NCBI RefSeq assembly: GCF_008705135.1
Contig: NZ_CP023694.1
Coordinates: forward strand, 124,001-188,000
Origin: Streptomyces coeruleorubidus
GTDB lineage: Bacteria > Actinomycetota > Actinomycetes > Streptomycetales > Streptomycetaceae
Direction: 5' to 3'
DNA length: 64,000 nt
In this document: in pieces, positions 45,012 through 54,557 of the stretch
Layout of the letters: each line of letters begins with the position of its first letter
Numbering within the stretch: position 1 is the first letter of the stretch
The notes under the pieces: generated by a model
Told to the model about the DNA's origin: nothing
Database searches by the model: none
The model's input: the letters and a program-made list of their open reading frames with translations, nothing else
Translations under genes and position numbers: made by a program

Positions 45012-45592
45012 ACGAGCTCATGGCGGCACGGAGCCTGACCACCCTGCCGGTGGTCACCCTGGGCGGCGAGGCCGTCGCGCAGGTCAAGGACACCGTCTTC
45101 GACGCCGCCGCCGGGCGTGTCACCGGCTTCACGCTCAGCGGCCGGGGACTGCTGTCGGGCCCGTTGAAGCTGAGCCTGCCCTGGGCGGCCGTGCACTCGC
45201 TGGGCCATGACGCGGTCATGATCGTCGACGCCGGTGCCCTGGCGGACACGCCCGTCGTGGTGGCACGCCGCGAGGCCCAGCAGGGCCGGGTGCTGCACGC
45301 GAAGGTGCTCACCGACGAGGGCGCCGAGGTCGGGACGGTGCTCGACGTGGTCGTCGAGGGCGGCACGAGCGGCCGGGTCGTGGGCTTCCGGATCGCCGCG
45401 GGCAAAGCGCTGGTGCAGGGCTCCAGGCGGCGTCGGCACCGGGTGTACGTGCCGCGTGGCGAGACGCTCGCGGTCTCCGGCCGGGCGCTGGTGATCCCGG
45501 CGGACGCCACCCGCTACGTGGCCGACGACCTGCCGTCCTTCGCCGCCCGGGTCGGCGCCTTCCACGAGGGGCGGGAGGGGACACCGCCATGA
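45008..45592 (+). CDS. PRC-barrel domain protein, two tandem barrels
   Basis: 194 residues. Two PRC-barrel units, about 8-80 (LPVVTLGGEAVAQVKDTVFD) and 95-170 (HAKVLTDEGAEVGTVLDVVV). PRC barrels act as docking modules in RNA processing, photosynthetic and membrane proteins. The small TM protein upstream could be its anchor. Start and stop both overlap neighbours by 4 nt. Confidence 0.85.
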   Translation: MNELMAARSLTTLPVVTLGGEAVAQVKDTVFDAAAGRVTGFTLSGRGLLSGPLKLSLPWAAVHSLGHDAVMIVDAGALADTPVVVARREAQQGRVLHAKVLTDEGAEVGTVLDVVVEGGTSGRVVGFRIAAGKALVQGSRRRRHRVYVPRGETLAVSGRALVIPADATRYVADDLPSFAARVGAFHEGREGTPP

Positions 45593-46005
45593 TGCTGTTC
45601 TCGCAGGCGCGGGGGCTGCCGGTCCTGACGCTGACCGATGCGGACGAGATCGGCGTGCTGAAGTCCCTGACGGTCGACGCCCCGTCGGGTGTCGTCACCC
45701 ACGTCCGGGTGCGCGGCAGGCACTCCCGCAAGGAGTCCGTGCTGGCCTGGGGCGCCCTGCACGCCATCGGTCCGGACGCCGTGCTCGTCCGCTCGGCCGC
45801 CGCCCCGTCCGAGGTGCCGCCGCACCACGAGCTGCCGGGCCTGAGGATCCTCGCCGAGACGGGCGACGAGCTCGGCACGGTCCAGGACGTCGTGTTCGAG
45901 CCGGAGACCGGCCGCATCGAGGCGGTCCGCACCGCACACGGCGACCTGCCGTCCGATCGCCTGCTCGGCCTCGGCGACTACGCCCTGGTGGTCCGTGCCG
46001 GGTGA
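45589..46005 (+). CDS. PRC-barrel domain protein
   Basis: 138 residues. Two short PRC-barrel halves: LPVLTLTDADEIGVLKSLTVD and LRILAETGDELGTVQDVVFE. It overlaps the preceding gene by ATGA. Function unknown, presumably the same complex as its operon partner. Confidence 0.85.
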   Translation: MMLFSQARGLPVLTLTDADEIGVLKSLTVDAPSGVVTHVRVRGRHSRKESVLAWGALHAIGPDAVLVRSAAAPSEVPPHHELPGLRILAETGDELGTVQDVVFEPETGRIEAVRTAHGDLPSDRLLGLGDYALVVRAG

Positions 46006-46017
46006 GCCGGGACGTGG

Positions 46018-46240
46018 TCGGGCCGGTTCAGGGGGCCGGGGGCTGGTCCGTCGTGCCGTTCCCGGTGTTGCTCCCAGTGCCGTTCCCCGTATCGTTCCCC
46101 GTGTCGTTCCCGGGCGGAGGCTGCGGCGGTTCCGACGTCGGCGGCTCGCTCGTCGGCGGCTCCGACGACGTCCCCGGATCCGAAGTCGGCGGTTCGCTCG
46201 TGGGAGGCTCCGACGAGGTCGGGTCGGAATTTCCACTACG
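46018..46240 (-). pseudogene. Low-complexity Pro/Ser/Thr-Gly/Asn tail without a start
   Basis: The minus-strand frame reads repeats of SEPPTSEPPTSDP and then GNDTGNDTGNGTGSNTGNGT before a stop at 46018. Such tails are typical of surface or secreted Streptomyces proteins. A TGA lies just upstream of the repeats and no ATG or GTG follows it, so this is the C-terminal remnant of a lost gene. The repeats themselves could be slippage-prone. Confidence 0.45.
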
Positions 46241-46335
46241 AGTTCATTGTGTGCTCCGGTCCCGTGCGGCTCGCAAGCCGACGCGGACGGACCTCCCGAC
46301 GGGCGTCCGGCGCGGGTGCTGCTTAGCGTGACACC

Positions 46336-47634
46336 GTGAGTTCGCGCTCCTCCTCCGGCCGGGCACGTACCTCCGGCGAGCGGGCCGTCGCCCGCCACGG
46401 CTGGGCGCATGCCCTCCTCACCGTGTTCGGCGGGCTCCTCGCCATGGCGGCGGTGTCCGCTCTGGGTCTGTGGGCGGCCGGGGCGGCGGATCTCCCGGAC
46501 GGCGCGTTCGCACCGGTCGTCATGGCGACCGTGGTCACCGCCGTCGGGGGCGCCGTGAAGCTCTCCGGGAGCGCCGGAGACCTCGCCGAAACGCAGGCGG
46601 GCCTGACCGTCATCCCGCTGTCCGTCACGCTCACCGGGGCGCTGGTGATCGCCTGGGGCTTCCTGCGGCCCCTACGGCACCGTGCGGTCGCCGGTGCCTC
46701 GGAGCTGGCCGGCTGGGCCGCCAGGATCGCCGTCCTGTGGCTGCTCGCGCTGATCGGCCTGACGCTGGCCGCCCGCCACACGTTCGACATCTCCCTCGGC
46801 AACGACGCGCTGGGCGAACTCGGCGATCTGTTCGGCGCCTCCCCGGAGATCGGCTTCACCACCGACGTTCCGCTGTCCGTGTTCGTCGGCGTGGTGTGGC
46901 TGGCCGGTGTGCTGGTGCTGGCCCTGCTGGTGTCGCGCGGCGCCCCGTTGCCGGCCCGGCTGCTGCGCTTCCAGACGTCGGTGCGGCCGGCCGCGTACGC
47001 GATGGTCGCGCTGCTGCTCGCCTACGTCGTCATCGGCGTGGTCGTCGGCCTGGTCGTCGCGGTGACCAAGGGGCACGCGGCGGAGACGTTCGCCGTGATC
47101 CTGCTCGGCATGCCCAACCTGGTCTGGCTGGCGCTGACGATCGGCCTCGGCGCCACCTGGAACGGCCGGGTGGAGGGGCCGTTCGGGCTGCCCATGCCGC
47201 ATGTGCTCGACGAGGTGCTGCGCACCCCGGACATCGCCGAACTGAACCTGCGGACGCTCTCCGAGCACGACGGCAGGGTGTGGTGGCTGCTGGTCGTCGA
47301 CGTGGTGCTGCTGATCGCCGCCGCGTTCGTGATGGCGGCCCGGTCACCGGCCCGGGTCCGGGCCTGGCAGCACGCCGTGCACATGGCGCTCGCGCTCGTG
47401 CTCACGGTGTTCATGATCTGCCTGGTCGGGCGCATCTCCGCGCACTTCGGTCTGTCCGTGCTCGGCATCGGCGACCTGGGCGGCGGCCTCGCGGGCGAGT
47501 TGTTCCTCAGACCCCGGCTGTGGGGAGCCGTGGGCCTGGCCGTCCCGTGGGGGCTGCTGACCGGGTTCGCGGGGGCGCTGCTGGCACGGCGCGTACGGCG
47601 GCGGGGCGAGGTGCGCGCCGAGCGGGCGGGCTGA
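46336..47634 (+). CDS. Streptophobe-family integral membrane protein
   Basis: 432 residues from a GTG. About ten hydrophobic helices, starting HGWAHALLTVFGGLLAMAA; extracytoplasmic loops contain LPDGAFAP and TDVPLSVF. This is the large, Streptomyces-expanded streptophobe family, of unknown function. It ends about 50 bp from the convergent FHA remnant. Confidence 0.8.
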   Translation: MSSRSSSGRARTSGERAVARHGWAHALLTVFGGLLAMAAVSALGLWAAGAADLPDGAFAPVVMATVVTAVGGAVKLSGSAGDLAETQAGLTVIPLSVTLTGALVIAWGFLRPLRHRAVAGASELAGWAARIAVLWLLALIGLTLAARHTFDISLGNDALGELGDLFGASPEIGFTTDVPLSVFVGVVWLAGVLVLALLVSRGAPLPARLLRFQTSVRPAAYAMVALLLAYVVIGVVVGLVVAVTKGHAAETFAVILLGMPNLVWLALTIGLGATWNGRVEGPFGLPMPHVLDEVLRTPDIAELNLRTLSEHDGRVWWLLVVDVVLLIAAAFVMAARSPARVRAWQHAVHMALALVLTVFMICLVGRISAHFGLSVLGIGDLGGGLAGELFLRPRLWGAVGLAVPWGLLTGFAGALLARRVRRRGEVRAERAG

Positions 47635-47682
47635 CACCGGGCACACCGACTGCCCTGCGGCCGCTGCGCTGCGCCCGCTGCT

Positions 47683-48128
47683 CTACGTCCGTTCGAGGAA
47701 GACCGGTTCGGCCCAGCGCGGGGGCGGCTTCGGGCGCTCCTCCGCCGGTAGGTGCCCGTCATGGCCGGCATCGAGACGGACGAGGGGCGTTCCGGGGCCG
47801 GTGCGGGGCGGCCCGGCAGGACCACGCGCGGTCCGTCGGCCGGATCGCCGAGGCGGATGACGCTGCCGGGTCCGACGTCCCAGTCGTGGATGCGGCGGCC
47901 GTCGGCGTAGGTGCCGTTGGGGCTGTTCTCGTCCTCGATGGTCCAGTGCCCGTCGTCGGGTCTCAATACCGCGTGGTGCCAGGAGACCTGGTCGTCGTCG
48001 ATGACGATGTCGCTCAACGGGTCGCGCCCGACGTGGTAATCGCGGCCCGGAATCATCACTGTGGAGCCCGTCTCGGTCTCCAGGACGAGCTCTGGTGTTA
48101 CCGACGACTGCCGATTTGCCTGATGCAT
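47683..48128 (-). pseudogene. Truncated FHA-domain gene (N-terminus of an FHA-ABC transporter type)
   Basis: From the ATG at 48128 a normal FHA domain is read: VMIPGRDYHVGRDPLSDIVI, VSWHHAVLR and NSPNGTYADGRRIHDWDVG. After about 100 residues the frame loses its coding character and would run antisense into the neighbouring gene; a different frame ends PVFLERT at 47683. In relatives this domain leads into a second FHA and an ABC ATPase-permease, which are missing. Probably frameshifted and 3'-truncated; a short FHA protein may still be made. Confidence 0.6.
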
Positions 48129-48143
48129 GACTCGGCGAGCCGC

Positions 48144-48554
48144 TCAGGCCACGGGAACGCCCAGGGAGGGAGCCGTACGCTGCATCCGCAGGGCGTCCAC
48201 GGACTCGGCGAGCAGTTCGTACTCGGTGGTGTCGTCGCTGGTGGCGATGCGCACCAGCCGTCCGGCCGCCAACTCCTCGGCGACCCGCTCCTGCTGACCG
48301 GGATCGGCGCACCAGGCGCGCAGCAGGGTGGGCACGTCGGGCACGGTCTCGGCGACCGGCACGAGCGCGCCCGGCGGTAAGTGCTCGGCGTCGGGCTGGG
48401 GGTCGAGACGCTGGGCGATCCATGAGGCGCGGTCGCGCAGCCACCACAGGGCGAGGGCGAGGGTCGGCGCCCGGTAGGTGCCCAGCGGGACACCGATGCG
48501 GCGGCCGTCGCAGACTCCGTACGCCGTTACATGGCACAGAAACTCGTCATGCAC
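48144..48554 (-). CDS. Conserved hypothetical protein
   Basis: 136 residues from a GTG with GGAGGG upstream. It begins MHDEFLCHVTAYGVCDGRRIG and has good coding pattern; I recall similar proteins in other Streptomyces next to FHA genes but no function. It is 15 bp before the FHA start, so the two form a transcription unit. Confidence 0.7.
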   Translation of the reverse strand: MHDEFLCHVTAYGVCDGRRIGVPLGTYRAPTLALALWWLRDRASWIAQRLDPQPDAEHLPPGALVPVAETVPDVPTLLRAWCADPGQQERVAEELAAGRLVRIATSDDTTEYELLAESVDALRMQRTAPSLGVPVA

Positions 48555-48885
48555 GTGACCCTCCCCCGTTGCCCTGCCCGCCTGCCCGGTTTTTCCTGCC
48601 CTGCGGCTCGCGTGCTGTGCGTGAGGGCGCCGTCGCTCGATGTGAAGCGCTCTCGCTGGTCAGTATGTTCACTACTGAAACACTGTCACCATGTCTTTCC
48701 GGCCACTCTCCTGGCATATTCACACCCCGAGTTGGCCGAAACGCTGCGGGCGGTCGCCCGGGGGCATGACTCCGGAGGTAATCGACGGTCCCGCCGGGTG
48801 CGGGCAGGGTGGTCCGTGCCGGTTCGCCGCGAACGGTGATCCAGGCACTGACCAGCAGAGACGACCTTTCGGAGGCTGATCGCCC
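48555..48885. other. Divergent intergenic region
   Basis: 331 bp with an AT-richer core near 48660-48720. No gene and no clear promoter identified; the GGAGG at its right end belongs to the SnoaL-like gene. Confidence 0.45.
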
Positions 48886-49271
48886 ATGTCCGCACCCGCC
48901 CACCGCTACGGGACGCCGTCGCCCGCTACTTCGAGGCCTGGAACGCCGAGGATCCCGCGGCACGGGCGAAGGCGGTCGCCGCCGCCTGGACCGAGGACGG
49001 CGGCTACACCGACCCCCTGGCCGACGTCCGCGGCCATGAGCAGATCGTCGCGTTGATCGCGGCGGCCCGTGAGCAGTTCCCGGGGTTGGTGTTCCGGCTC
49101 GCCGGCGCCGTCGACGGGCACCACCACATCGCGCGCTTCTCGTGGGAGCTGGTGAGCGAGACCGACGGCTCGGCGCCCGTGGCCGGGTCGGACGTGATCA
49201 CGCTGGACGAGCAGGGCCGGATCAGGGCCGTGCTCGGCTTTCTCGACCGGGTGCCCGCCGGGGCCGCCTGA
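48886..49271 (+). pseudogene. SnoaL-like (NTF2 fold) protein gene with a 5' frameshift
   Basis: The good start (ATG at 48886, GGAGG upstream) reads MSAPAHR and then must shift frame near 48906 to continue as LRDAVARYFEAWNAEDP, WTEDGGYTDPLADVRGHEQI and onward to 49271. The main frame has no start codon of its own before 49053. One base appears missing. The rest of the NTF2-like domain is intact, so this may be a recent mutation or a sequencing error. Confidence 0.7.
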
Positions 49272-49340
49272 GACCGGCGATGAGTTTCCCGGTGTCCGGC
49301 GGTCTGCTGTGTGAGAAGCGACCGAACACCGGAGGACACC

Positions 49341-49628
49341 ATGGCCACGACCGGAAAACTGGACGCGGAATTCACCGCGGTCCTGCGCAGGAGCCCCGCC
49401 GAGGGCGGCTGGACCTATCTGGTCTGGCCCCGGTCCGTCGAGTTCTTCGGCACCCGCGGCCTGGTCAAGGTCCGCGGGACGATCGACGGGCACCCCTTCC
49501 GCAGCTCGTTCATGGCACTGGGCGACGGCACGCACAAGCTGCCCGTGAAGGCCGACGTCCGCAAGGCCATCGGCAAGGAGGAGGGCGACACGGTGACGGT
49601 GCGCCTGGAGGAGCGGATCAGTTCATAG
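49341..49628 (+). CDS. DUF1905 domain protein
   Basis: 95 residues from the ATG at 49341 (GGAGG 5 nt upstream). A small beta-barrel: [53 protein letters not shown]. The family is often fused to YdeI/OmpD-associated domains; function unknown. Confidence 0.88.
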   Translation: MATTGKLDAEFTAVLRRSPAEGGWTYLVWPRSVEFFGTRGLVKVRGTIDGHPFRSSFMALGDGTHKLPVKADVRKAIGKEEGDTVTVRLEERISS

Positions 49629-49631
49629 AGG

Positions 49632-49662
49632 CTTCCCGGGGGCGGCGGCTGCCCCCGGGAAG
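49632..49662. terminator. Bidirectional hairpin terminator
   Basis: 12-bp perfect arms CTTCCCGGGGGC and GCCCCCGGGAAG with a 7-nt loop between the convergent DUF1905 and aldo/keto reductase genes. Confidence 0.8.
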
Positions 49663-49673
49663 GCCGGGGGCGG

Positions 49674-50666
<993 letters not shown>

Positions 50667-50783
50667 CGCGACTCCAGAGGGGTTGGCTCGGTCGGGAGGA
50701 AACCGGTGTCCACTCTGTCGTGACCTGCGCCCATGCGTCCAACAGAAGAATCCGATGGAATTCAGCGGCTACGCTTCTCAGTC

Positions 50784-51776
50784 ATGGAACTGCGCCACTT
50801 GCAGCACTTCGTCGCGGTCGCCGAGGACCAGCACTTCACCCGGGCGGCGGAACGACTCCTGGTGTCCCAGTCCGGCCTGTCGGCCTCGATCCGGGCGCTG
50901 GAGCGGGAGCTCCAGACGCCGCTGTTCGTGCGCACGACCCGCCGGGTGACGCTCACCCCGGCCGGTCGGGCGCTCCTCGGCGAGGCCGAGCGGATCCTGG
51001 CGCAGGTGCGCGCCGCCCACGAGGCGGTGGCGGCGGTGCAGGGCGTACTGCGCGGCATGCTCGCACTCGGCAGCGAGCAGTGCATCGCCGGGGTGCATGT
51101 CGCGGGGCTGCTCGCCACCTTCCGGCATCAGCATCCGGACGTGGAGATCTGTCTGCGGCAGGCCGGGTCGGGCGCCCTGGCGGAGGAGGTCGCGGCCGGG
51201 CGGCTCGACCTGGCGTTCGCCGTGCGGACGCAGGCGGACAGCGACCAACTGCGGTCGGTGCCGCTGACCAGCGAGCCGATGACACTGCTGTGCCACGCCA
51301 GTCACCGGCTCGCCGCGGCCGGTGCGGCCGTCACGCCGGAGGAGCTGGGCGGGGAGGTGTTCGTCGACTTCCACCCGGACTGGGGTCCGCGCCGCACCAC
51401 CGACACGGTGTTCGCCGCCGCGGGCGTACGGCGGACCGTGGCCCTGGAGGTGAACGACGTGCACACCCTGCTCGACCTGGTCGACGAGAACCTCGGCGTC
51501 GCCGTCGTGCCGCGGCACTTCGCGCACAAACGGGCCTCCCTCACCGCGCTGCCGGTGAAGGGCACCGGCGAGGCGGTCTACGAGACGGTGGCCCTGCTGC
51601 CGCCCCGGCAGGCCACCAGCCCGGCGGCCAGGGCGCTGATGGCGCTGCTGGAGGCCTCGGGGGCGTCCCCCGGAACCACCACTGGCACGTCACCGGGGAC
51701 CGCAAGCGCGTCGCCGGGTACCACGGCCGCGTCGCCGGGGACCGCAGGCGTGCAAACGGAGACCAGCGGCGTGTGA
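50784..51776 (+). CDS. LysR-family transcriptional regulator with a repetitive C-terminal tail
   Basis: 330 residues. HTH at 1-60 (MELRHLQHFVAVAEDQHFTR, QSGLSASIRALERELQTPLF) and a LysR substrate domain at 90-295. The last 35 residues are repeats of (A)SPGT with Thr/Ala/Ser spacers, encoded by a GC-rich imperfect tandem repeat, so tail length may vary among strains. No ribosome site; TACGCT about 8 nt before the ATG suggests a leaderless mRNA. Divergent from the aldo/keto reductase. Confidence 0.9.
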   Translation: MELRHLQHFVAVAEDQHFTRAAERLLVSQSGLSASIRALERELQTPLFVRTTRRVTLTPAGRALLGEAERILAQVRAAHEAVAAVQGVLRGMLALGSEQCIAGVHVAGLLATFRHQHPDVEICLRQAGSGALAEEVAAGRLDLAFAVRTQADSDQLRSVPLTSEPMTLLCHASHRLAAAGAAVTPEELGGEVFVDFHPDWGPRRTTDTVFAAAGVRRTVALEVNDVHTLLDLVDENLGVAVVPRHFAHKRASLTALPVKGTGEAVYETVALLPPRQATSPAARALMALLEASGASPGTTTGTSPGTASASPGTTAASPGTAGVQTETSGV

Positions 51777-51817
51777 ATCGGGACGCACGAGACGCGGTGA
51801 TGCGCGATGGTGGAGCC

Positions 51818-52333
51818 ATGCATGCGAAGGACATCCTCATCGACGGCTACAACCGCATCCGGGAAGAAGTCCACGCCACCGTGGAGGGCCTCGGGCCCGA
51901 CGAACTGAGCGCCCGCCCCTCCCCCGACACCAACTCCATCGCCTGGCTGGTCTGGCACCTCACCCGCGTCCAGGACGACCACGTCGCCGACGCCTTCGAC
52001 CTCGACCAGGTGTGGCTGTCCCAGGACTGGGAGAAGCGCTTCGGCCTCGGTCTGCCCCGCCATGACACGGGCTACGGCCACAGCCCCGCCAAGGTCGCCA
52101 AGGTCCGGGTCGACTCCGGTGACCTGCTGACCGGCTACTACGACGCGGTGCACGCGCAGACCCTCGACGCCCTGCGCGGCCTGGCGGCCAAGGATCTGGA
52201 GCGCGTCGTCGACGAGCGCTGGGACCCGCCCGTCACCCTGGGCGTACGGCTGGTCAGCGTCCTGTCCGACGATCTCCAGCACATCGGACAGGCCGCCTAC
52301 CTGCGAGGACTCCTTCAGAGCGCCGCCTCGTAG
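51818..52333 (+). CDS. DinB-family protein (DUF664 type)
   Basis: 171 residues from the ATG at 51818. Four-helix bundle with metal His residues in [12 protein letters not shown] and [14 protein letters not shown]. Members include mycothiol or bacillithiol transferases. Its last 19 bp overlap the end of the convergent add gene. Confidence 0.88.
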   Translation: MHAKDILIDGYNRIREEVHATVEGLGPDELSARPSPDTNSIAWLVWHLTRVQDDHVADAFDLDQVWLSQDWEKRFGLGLPRHDTGYGHSPAKVAKVRVDSGDLLTGYYDAVHAQTLDALRGLAAKDLERVVDERWDPPVTLGVRLVSVLSDDLQHIGQAAYLRGLLQSAAS

Positions 52334-53394
52334 CCGGGCAGGACCACGTCCCGGATGAGCGCGTTCCGCTCGTCGAACGGGAGGAACGCGCTCTTCAGGG
52401 CGTTCACCGTGACCGTGCGCAGGTCCTCGACGGTCCAGCCCGCCTGCTCGACCAGCAGGGACATCTCGCGGGTCATCGTGGTGCCCGACACGAGCCGGTT
52501 GTCGGTGTTCACGGTGACGCGGAAGCCGAGGTCCTTCAGCGCGGTGATCGGATGCTCGGCCATGGAGGTCGCGGCGCCGGTCTGGAGGTTGGAGGTGGGG
52601 CACATTTCCAGGGCGACACGCCGGTCGCGCACCCAGCCCGCGAGACGGCCCAGCTTGCCGCCGGCGAGGTCGGGGATGTCGTCGGTGATGCGCACGCCGT
52701 GCCCGATGCGCTGGGCGCCGCACACCTGAAGGGCCTGGTGGATGCTGGGCAGGCCGTGCGCCTCCCCGGCGTGGATGGTGAACGGCACGTTCTCGCGGCG
52801 CAGGTGCTCGAAGGCCGCGAGGTGGTCGGCGGGCGGGAAGCCGTCCTCGGCCCCGGCGATGTCGAAGCCGACGACACCGGCGTCCCGGAACGCCACGACC
52901 AGGTCGGCGATCTCCCGGCTGCGGTCGAACATCCGCATCCCGCACAGCAGCGTCCCGACCCGCACCGGCGAGCCCGCGGCCGCCGCCTTGGCCATACCGG
53001 CCGCGAGCCCCTCCTGCACGGTCTCGACGACCTCGGGCAGGGCCAGCCCGCCCTTCACCATCAGCTCCGGGGCATAGCGCACCTCGCCGTAGACGACACC
53101 GTCCGCGGCGAGGTCGAGCACGTACTCCTCGGCGGTGCGCAGCAGGCCTTCGCGGGTCTGCATCACGGCGAGGGTGTGCTCGAAGGTGGCTATGTAGCGC
53201 ACCAGGTCGCCGGAGTTCGCGGCCTCGTAGTACCAGGCGGCGAGTTCGGCGGGGTCGGTGGTGGGCAGGGTGTGGCCGACCGCGTCCGCGAGCTCCACCA
53301 CGGTGGCGGGGCGCAGGCCGCCGTCCAGGTGGTCGTGCAGCACGGCCTTGGGCAGCCGGCGGAGGGTGTCGGTGTCGATGCGGGGCGCGGTCAT
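52315..53394 (-). CDS. add: Adenosine deaminase
   Basis: 359 residues. Zinc ligands and catalytic residues are all present: [11 protein letters not shown] (His, His), [10 protein letters not shown] (His, Glu), RIGHGVRI (His) and [13 protein letters not shown] (Asp, Asp; many relatives have NTDDP, here NTDNR). It deaminates adenosine and deoxyadenosine to inosine in purine salvage. The 3' end overlaps the convergent DinB-type gene by 19 bp. Confidence 0.94.
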   Translation of the reverse strand: MTAPRIDTDTLRRLPKAVLHDHLDGGLRPATVVELADAVGHTLPTTDPAELAAWYYEAANSGDLVRYIATFEHTLAVMQTREGLLRTAEEYVLDLAADGVVYGEVRYAPELMVKGGLALPEVVETVQEGLAAGMAKAAAAGSPVRVGTLLCGMRMFDRSREIADLVVAFRDAGVVGFDIAGAEDGFPPADHLAAFEHLRRENVPFTIHAGEAHGLPSIHQALQVCGAQRIGHGVRITDDIPDLAGGKLGRLAGWVRDRRVALEMCPTSNLQTGAATSMAEHPITALKDLGFRVTVNTDNRLVSGTTMTREMSLLVEQAGWTVEDLRTVTVNALKSAFLPFDERNALIRDVVLPGYEAAL

Positions 53395-53437
53395 GTGCGT
53401 GTTCCTCGGCAGTGCGTACTCGGTGGGAGTCGGAGTT

Positions 53438-53833
53438 CTAGTCGGTGGCGGGCTGGAGCAGGTCCCATCGGTTGCCGTACAGGTCCTGGAAGACGGCGAC
53501 GGTTCCGTACGGCTCGTGCCGGGGCTCCTCCAGGAACGTGACGCCCGCGGCGGTCATCCGGGCGTGGTCCCGGGCGAAGTCGTCGGTGTGCAGGAAGAAC
53601 CCGACCCGCCCGCCGGTCTGGTCCCCGACCCGGCCGGCCTGCGCCTCCCCCTCGGCACGGGCGAGCAGCAGGCCGGTGCCCGTGCCCGGATTCCCGGGTT
53701 CGACGACGACCCAGCGCGACCCGCCGGGCCGGGGAGCGTCCTCGGCGAGCCGGAACCCGAGGGCCTCGGTGTAGAAGCGGATCGCCTCGTCGTAGTCGTC
53801 GACGACGAGGGTGACCAGGGCGATACGGCGCAT
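53438..53833 (-). CDS. VOC-family glyoxalase-like protein
   Basis: 131 residues from the ATG at 53833. A single glyoxalase fold: [39 protein letters not shown], and [15 protein letters not shown] with a metal-type Asp. Reaction unknown. About 40 bp upstream of add on the same strand, so possibly co-transcribed with it. Confidence 0.9.
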   Translation of the reverse strand: MRRIALVTLVVDDYDEAIRFYTEALGFRLAEDAPRPGGSRWVVVEPGNPGTGTGLLLARAEGEAQAGRVGDQTGGRVGFFLHTDDFARDHARMTAAGVTFLEEPRHEPYGTVAVFQDLYGNRWDLLQPATD

Positions 53834-53883
53834 CAGGGCCTTTCGGAGCGTGTGGTTGACGGGTGAGGTTATACGTAACACGC

Positions 53884-54033
53884 ATGGGACGCAAACAGCC
53901 CGCCGCGACCCTCGCGCACGCCTGCGCGGGGACGGAGCCGCGGAACGTGTTCGTCGTCCTGGCGGAGAACGGACCGACCGACTGGGCGCTCGGAGAGGGG
54001 CGGGCGCAGTATTTCGACACCCCGAGGACCTAG
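53884..54033 (+). CDS. Possible small protein of unknown function
   Basis: 49 residues starting MGRKQPAATLAHACAG and containing NVFVVLAENGPTDWALGEG. No ribosome site is evident; the GC3 pattern is moderately coding. It could be a gene relic. Confidence 0.25.
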   Translation: MGRKQPAATLAHACAGTEPRNVFVVLAENGPTDWALGEGRAQYFDTPRT

Positions 54034-54094
54034 GTCCACGGCCTACACCCTCAGCCCGAGGCGGTCCGCCCGGCCACTCGCTAGCGTCGCGGGC

Positions 54095-54553
54095 ATGAAG
54101 ATCACCGAGCCACCCCGCCCGCCCGAGCAGCGCAAGGCGGACCTCCTGCACCGTCTGGAGCGGAAGATCGACATCTGGGTCGCCACGGCGGACACCGAAG
54201 GCATGCCGTGCCTGGTTCCGCTCTGGTTCGTGTGGCACGACCAGGCCGTGTGGCTGTGCACACGGCTGACCAATCCGACGGGCCGCAATCTGCGGGACGG
54301 CCGACGGGCCCGGCTGGCCTTCGGGGACACCCGGGACGTCGTCCTCGTCGACGGTGACGTGGAGACGTTCACGACCCAGGAGGTGCCGTCGAAGGCGGCC
54401 GAGGCGTTCCGCGCGAAGACCGGCTGGGATCCGCGCGAGGACCACGCGTCGTACGCGTTCTTCCGGGTGCGGCCGCGCGCGGTCCAGGCGTGGTGCGAGG
54501 AGCACGAGCTGCCGCGGCGGCATCTCATGCGGGACGGGGTCTGGGTGGTCTGA
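54095..54553 (+). CDS. Pyridoxamine 5'-phosphate oxidase-family (split-barrel flavin) protein
   Basis: 152 residues. The split-barrel start KIDIWVATADTEGMPCLVPLWFVWHD and NPTGRNLRDGRRARLAFG are typical; the cofactor may be F420 or FMN. TAGCGT ends 7 nt before the ATG and there is no ribosome site, so translation is probably leaderless. Substrate unknown. Convergent with an aldo/keto reductase 5 bp away. Confidence 0.88.
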   Translation: MKITEPPRPPEQRKADLLHRLERKIDIWVATADTEGMPCLVPLWFVWHDQAVWLCTRLTNPTGRNLRDGRRARLAFGDTRDVVLVDGDVETFTTQEVPSKAAEAFRAKTGWDPREDHASYAFFRVRPRAVQAWCEEHELPRRHLMRDGVWVV

Positions 54554-54557
54554 CCGG

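Noticed and set aside
46002..46331. Plus-strand 109-codon ORF rich in VPFPVSFP
   Set aside because: It is the complement of the Pro/Ser/Thr and Gly/Asn repeat coded on the minus strand.
47022..48128. Full-length reading of the FHA frame as a 368-residue protein
   Set aside because: After residue 100 it turns into Arg/Ser/Pro-rich antisense of the streptophobe gene, so truncation is more likely.
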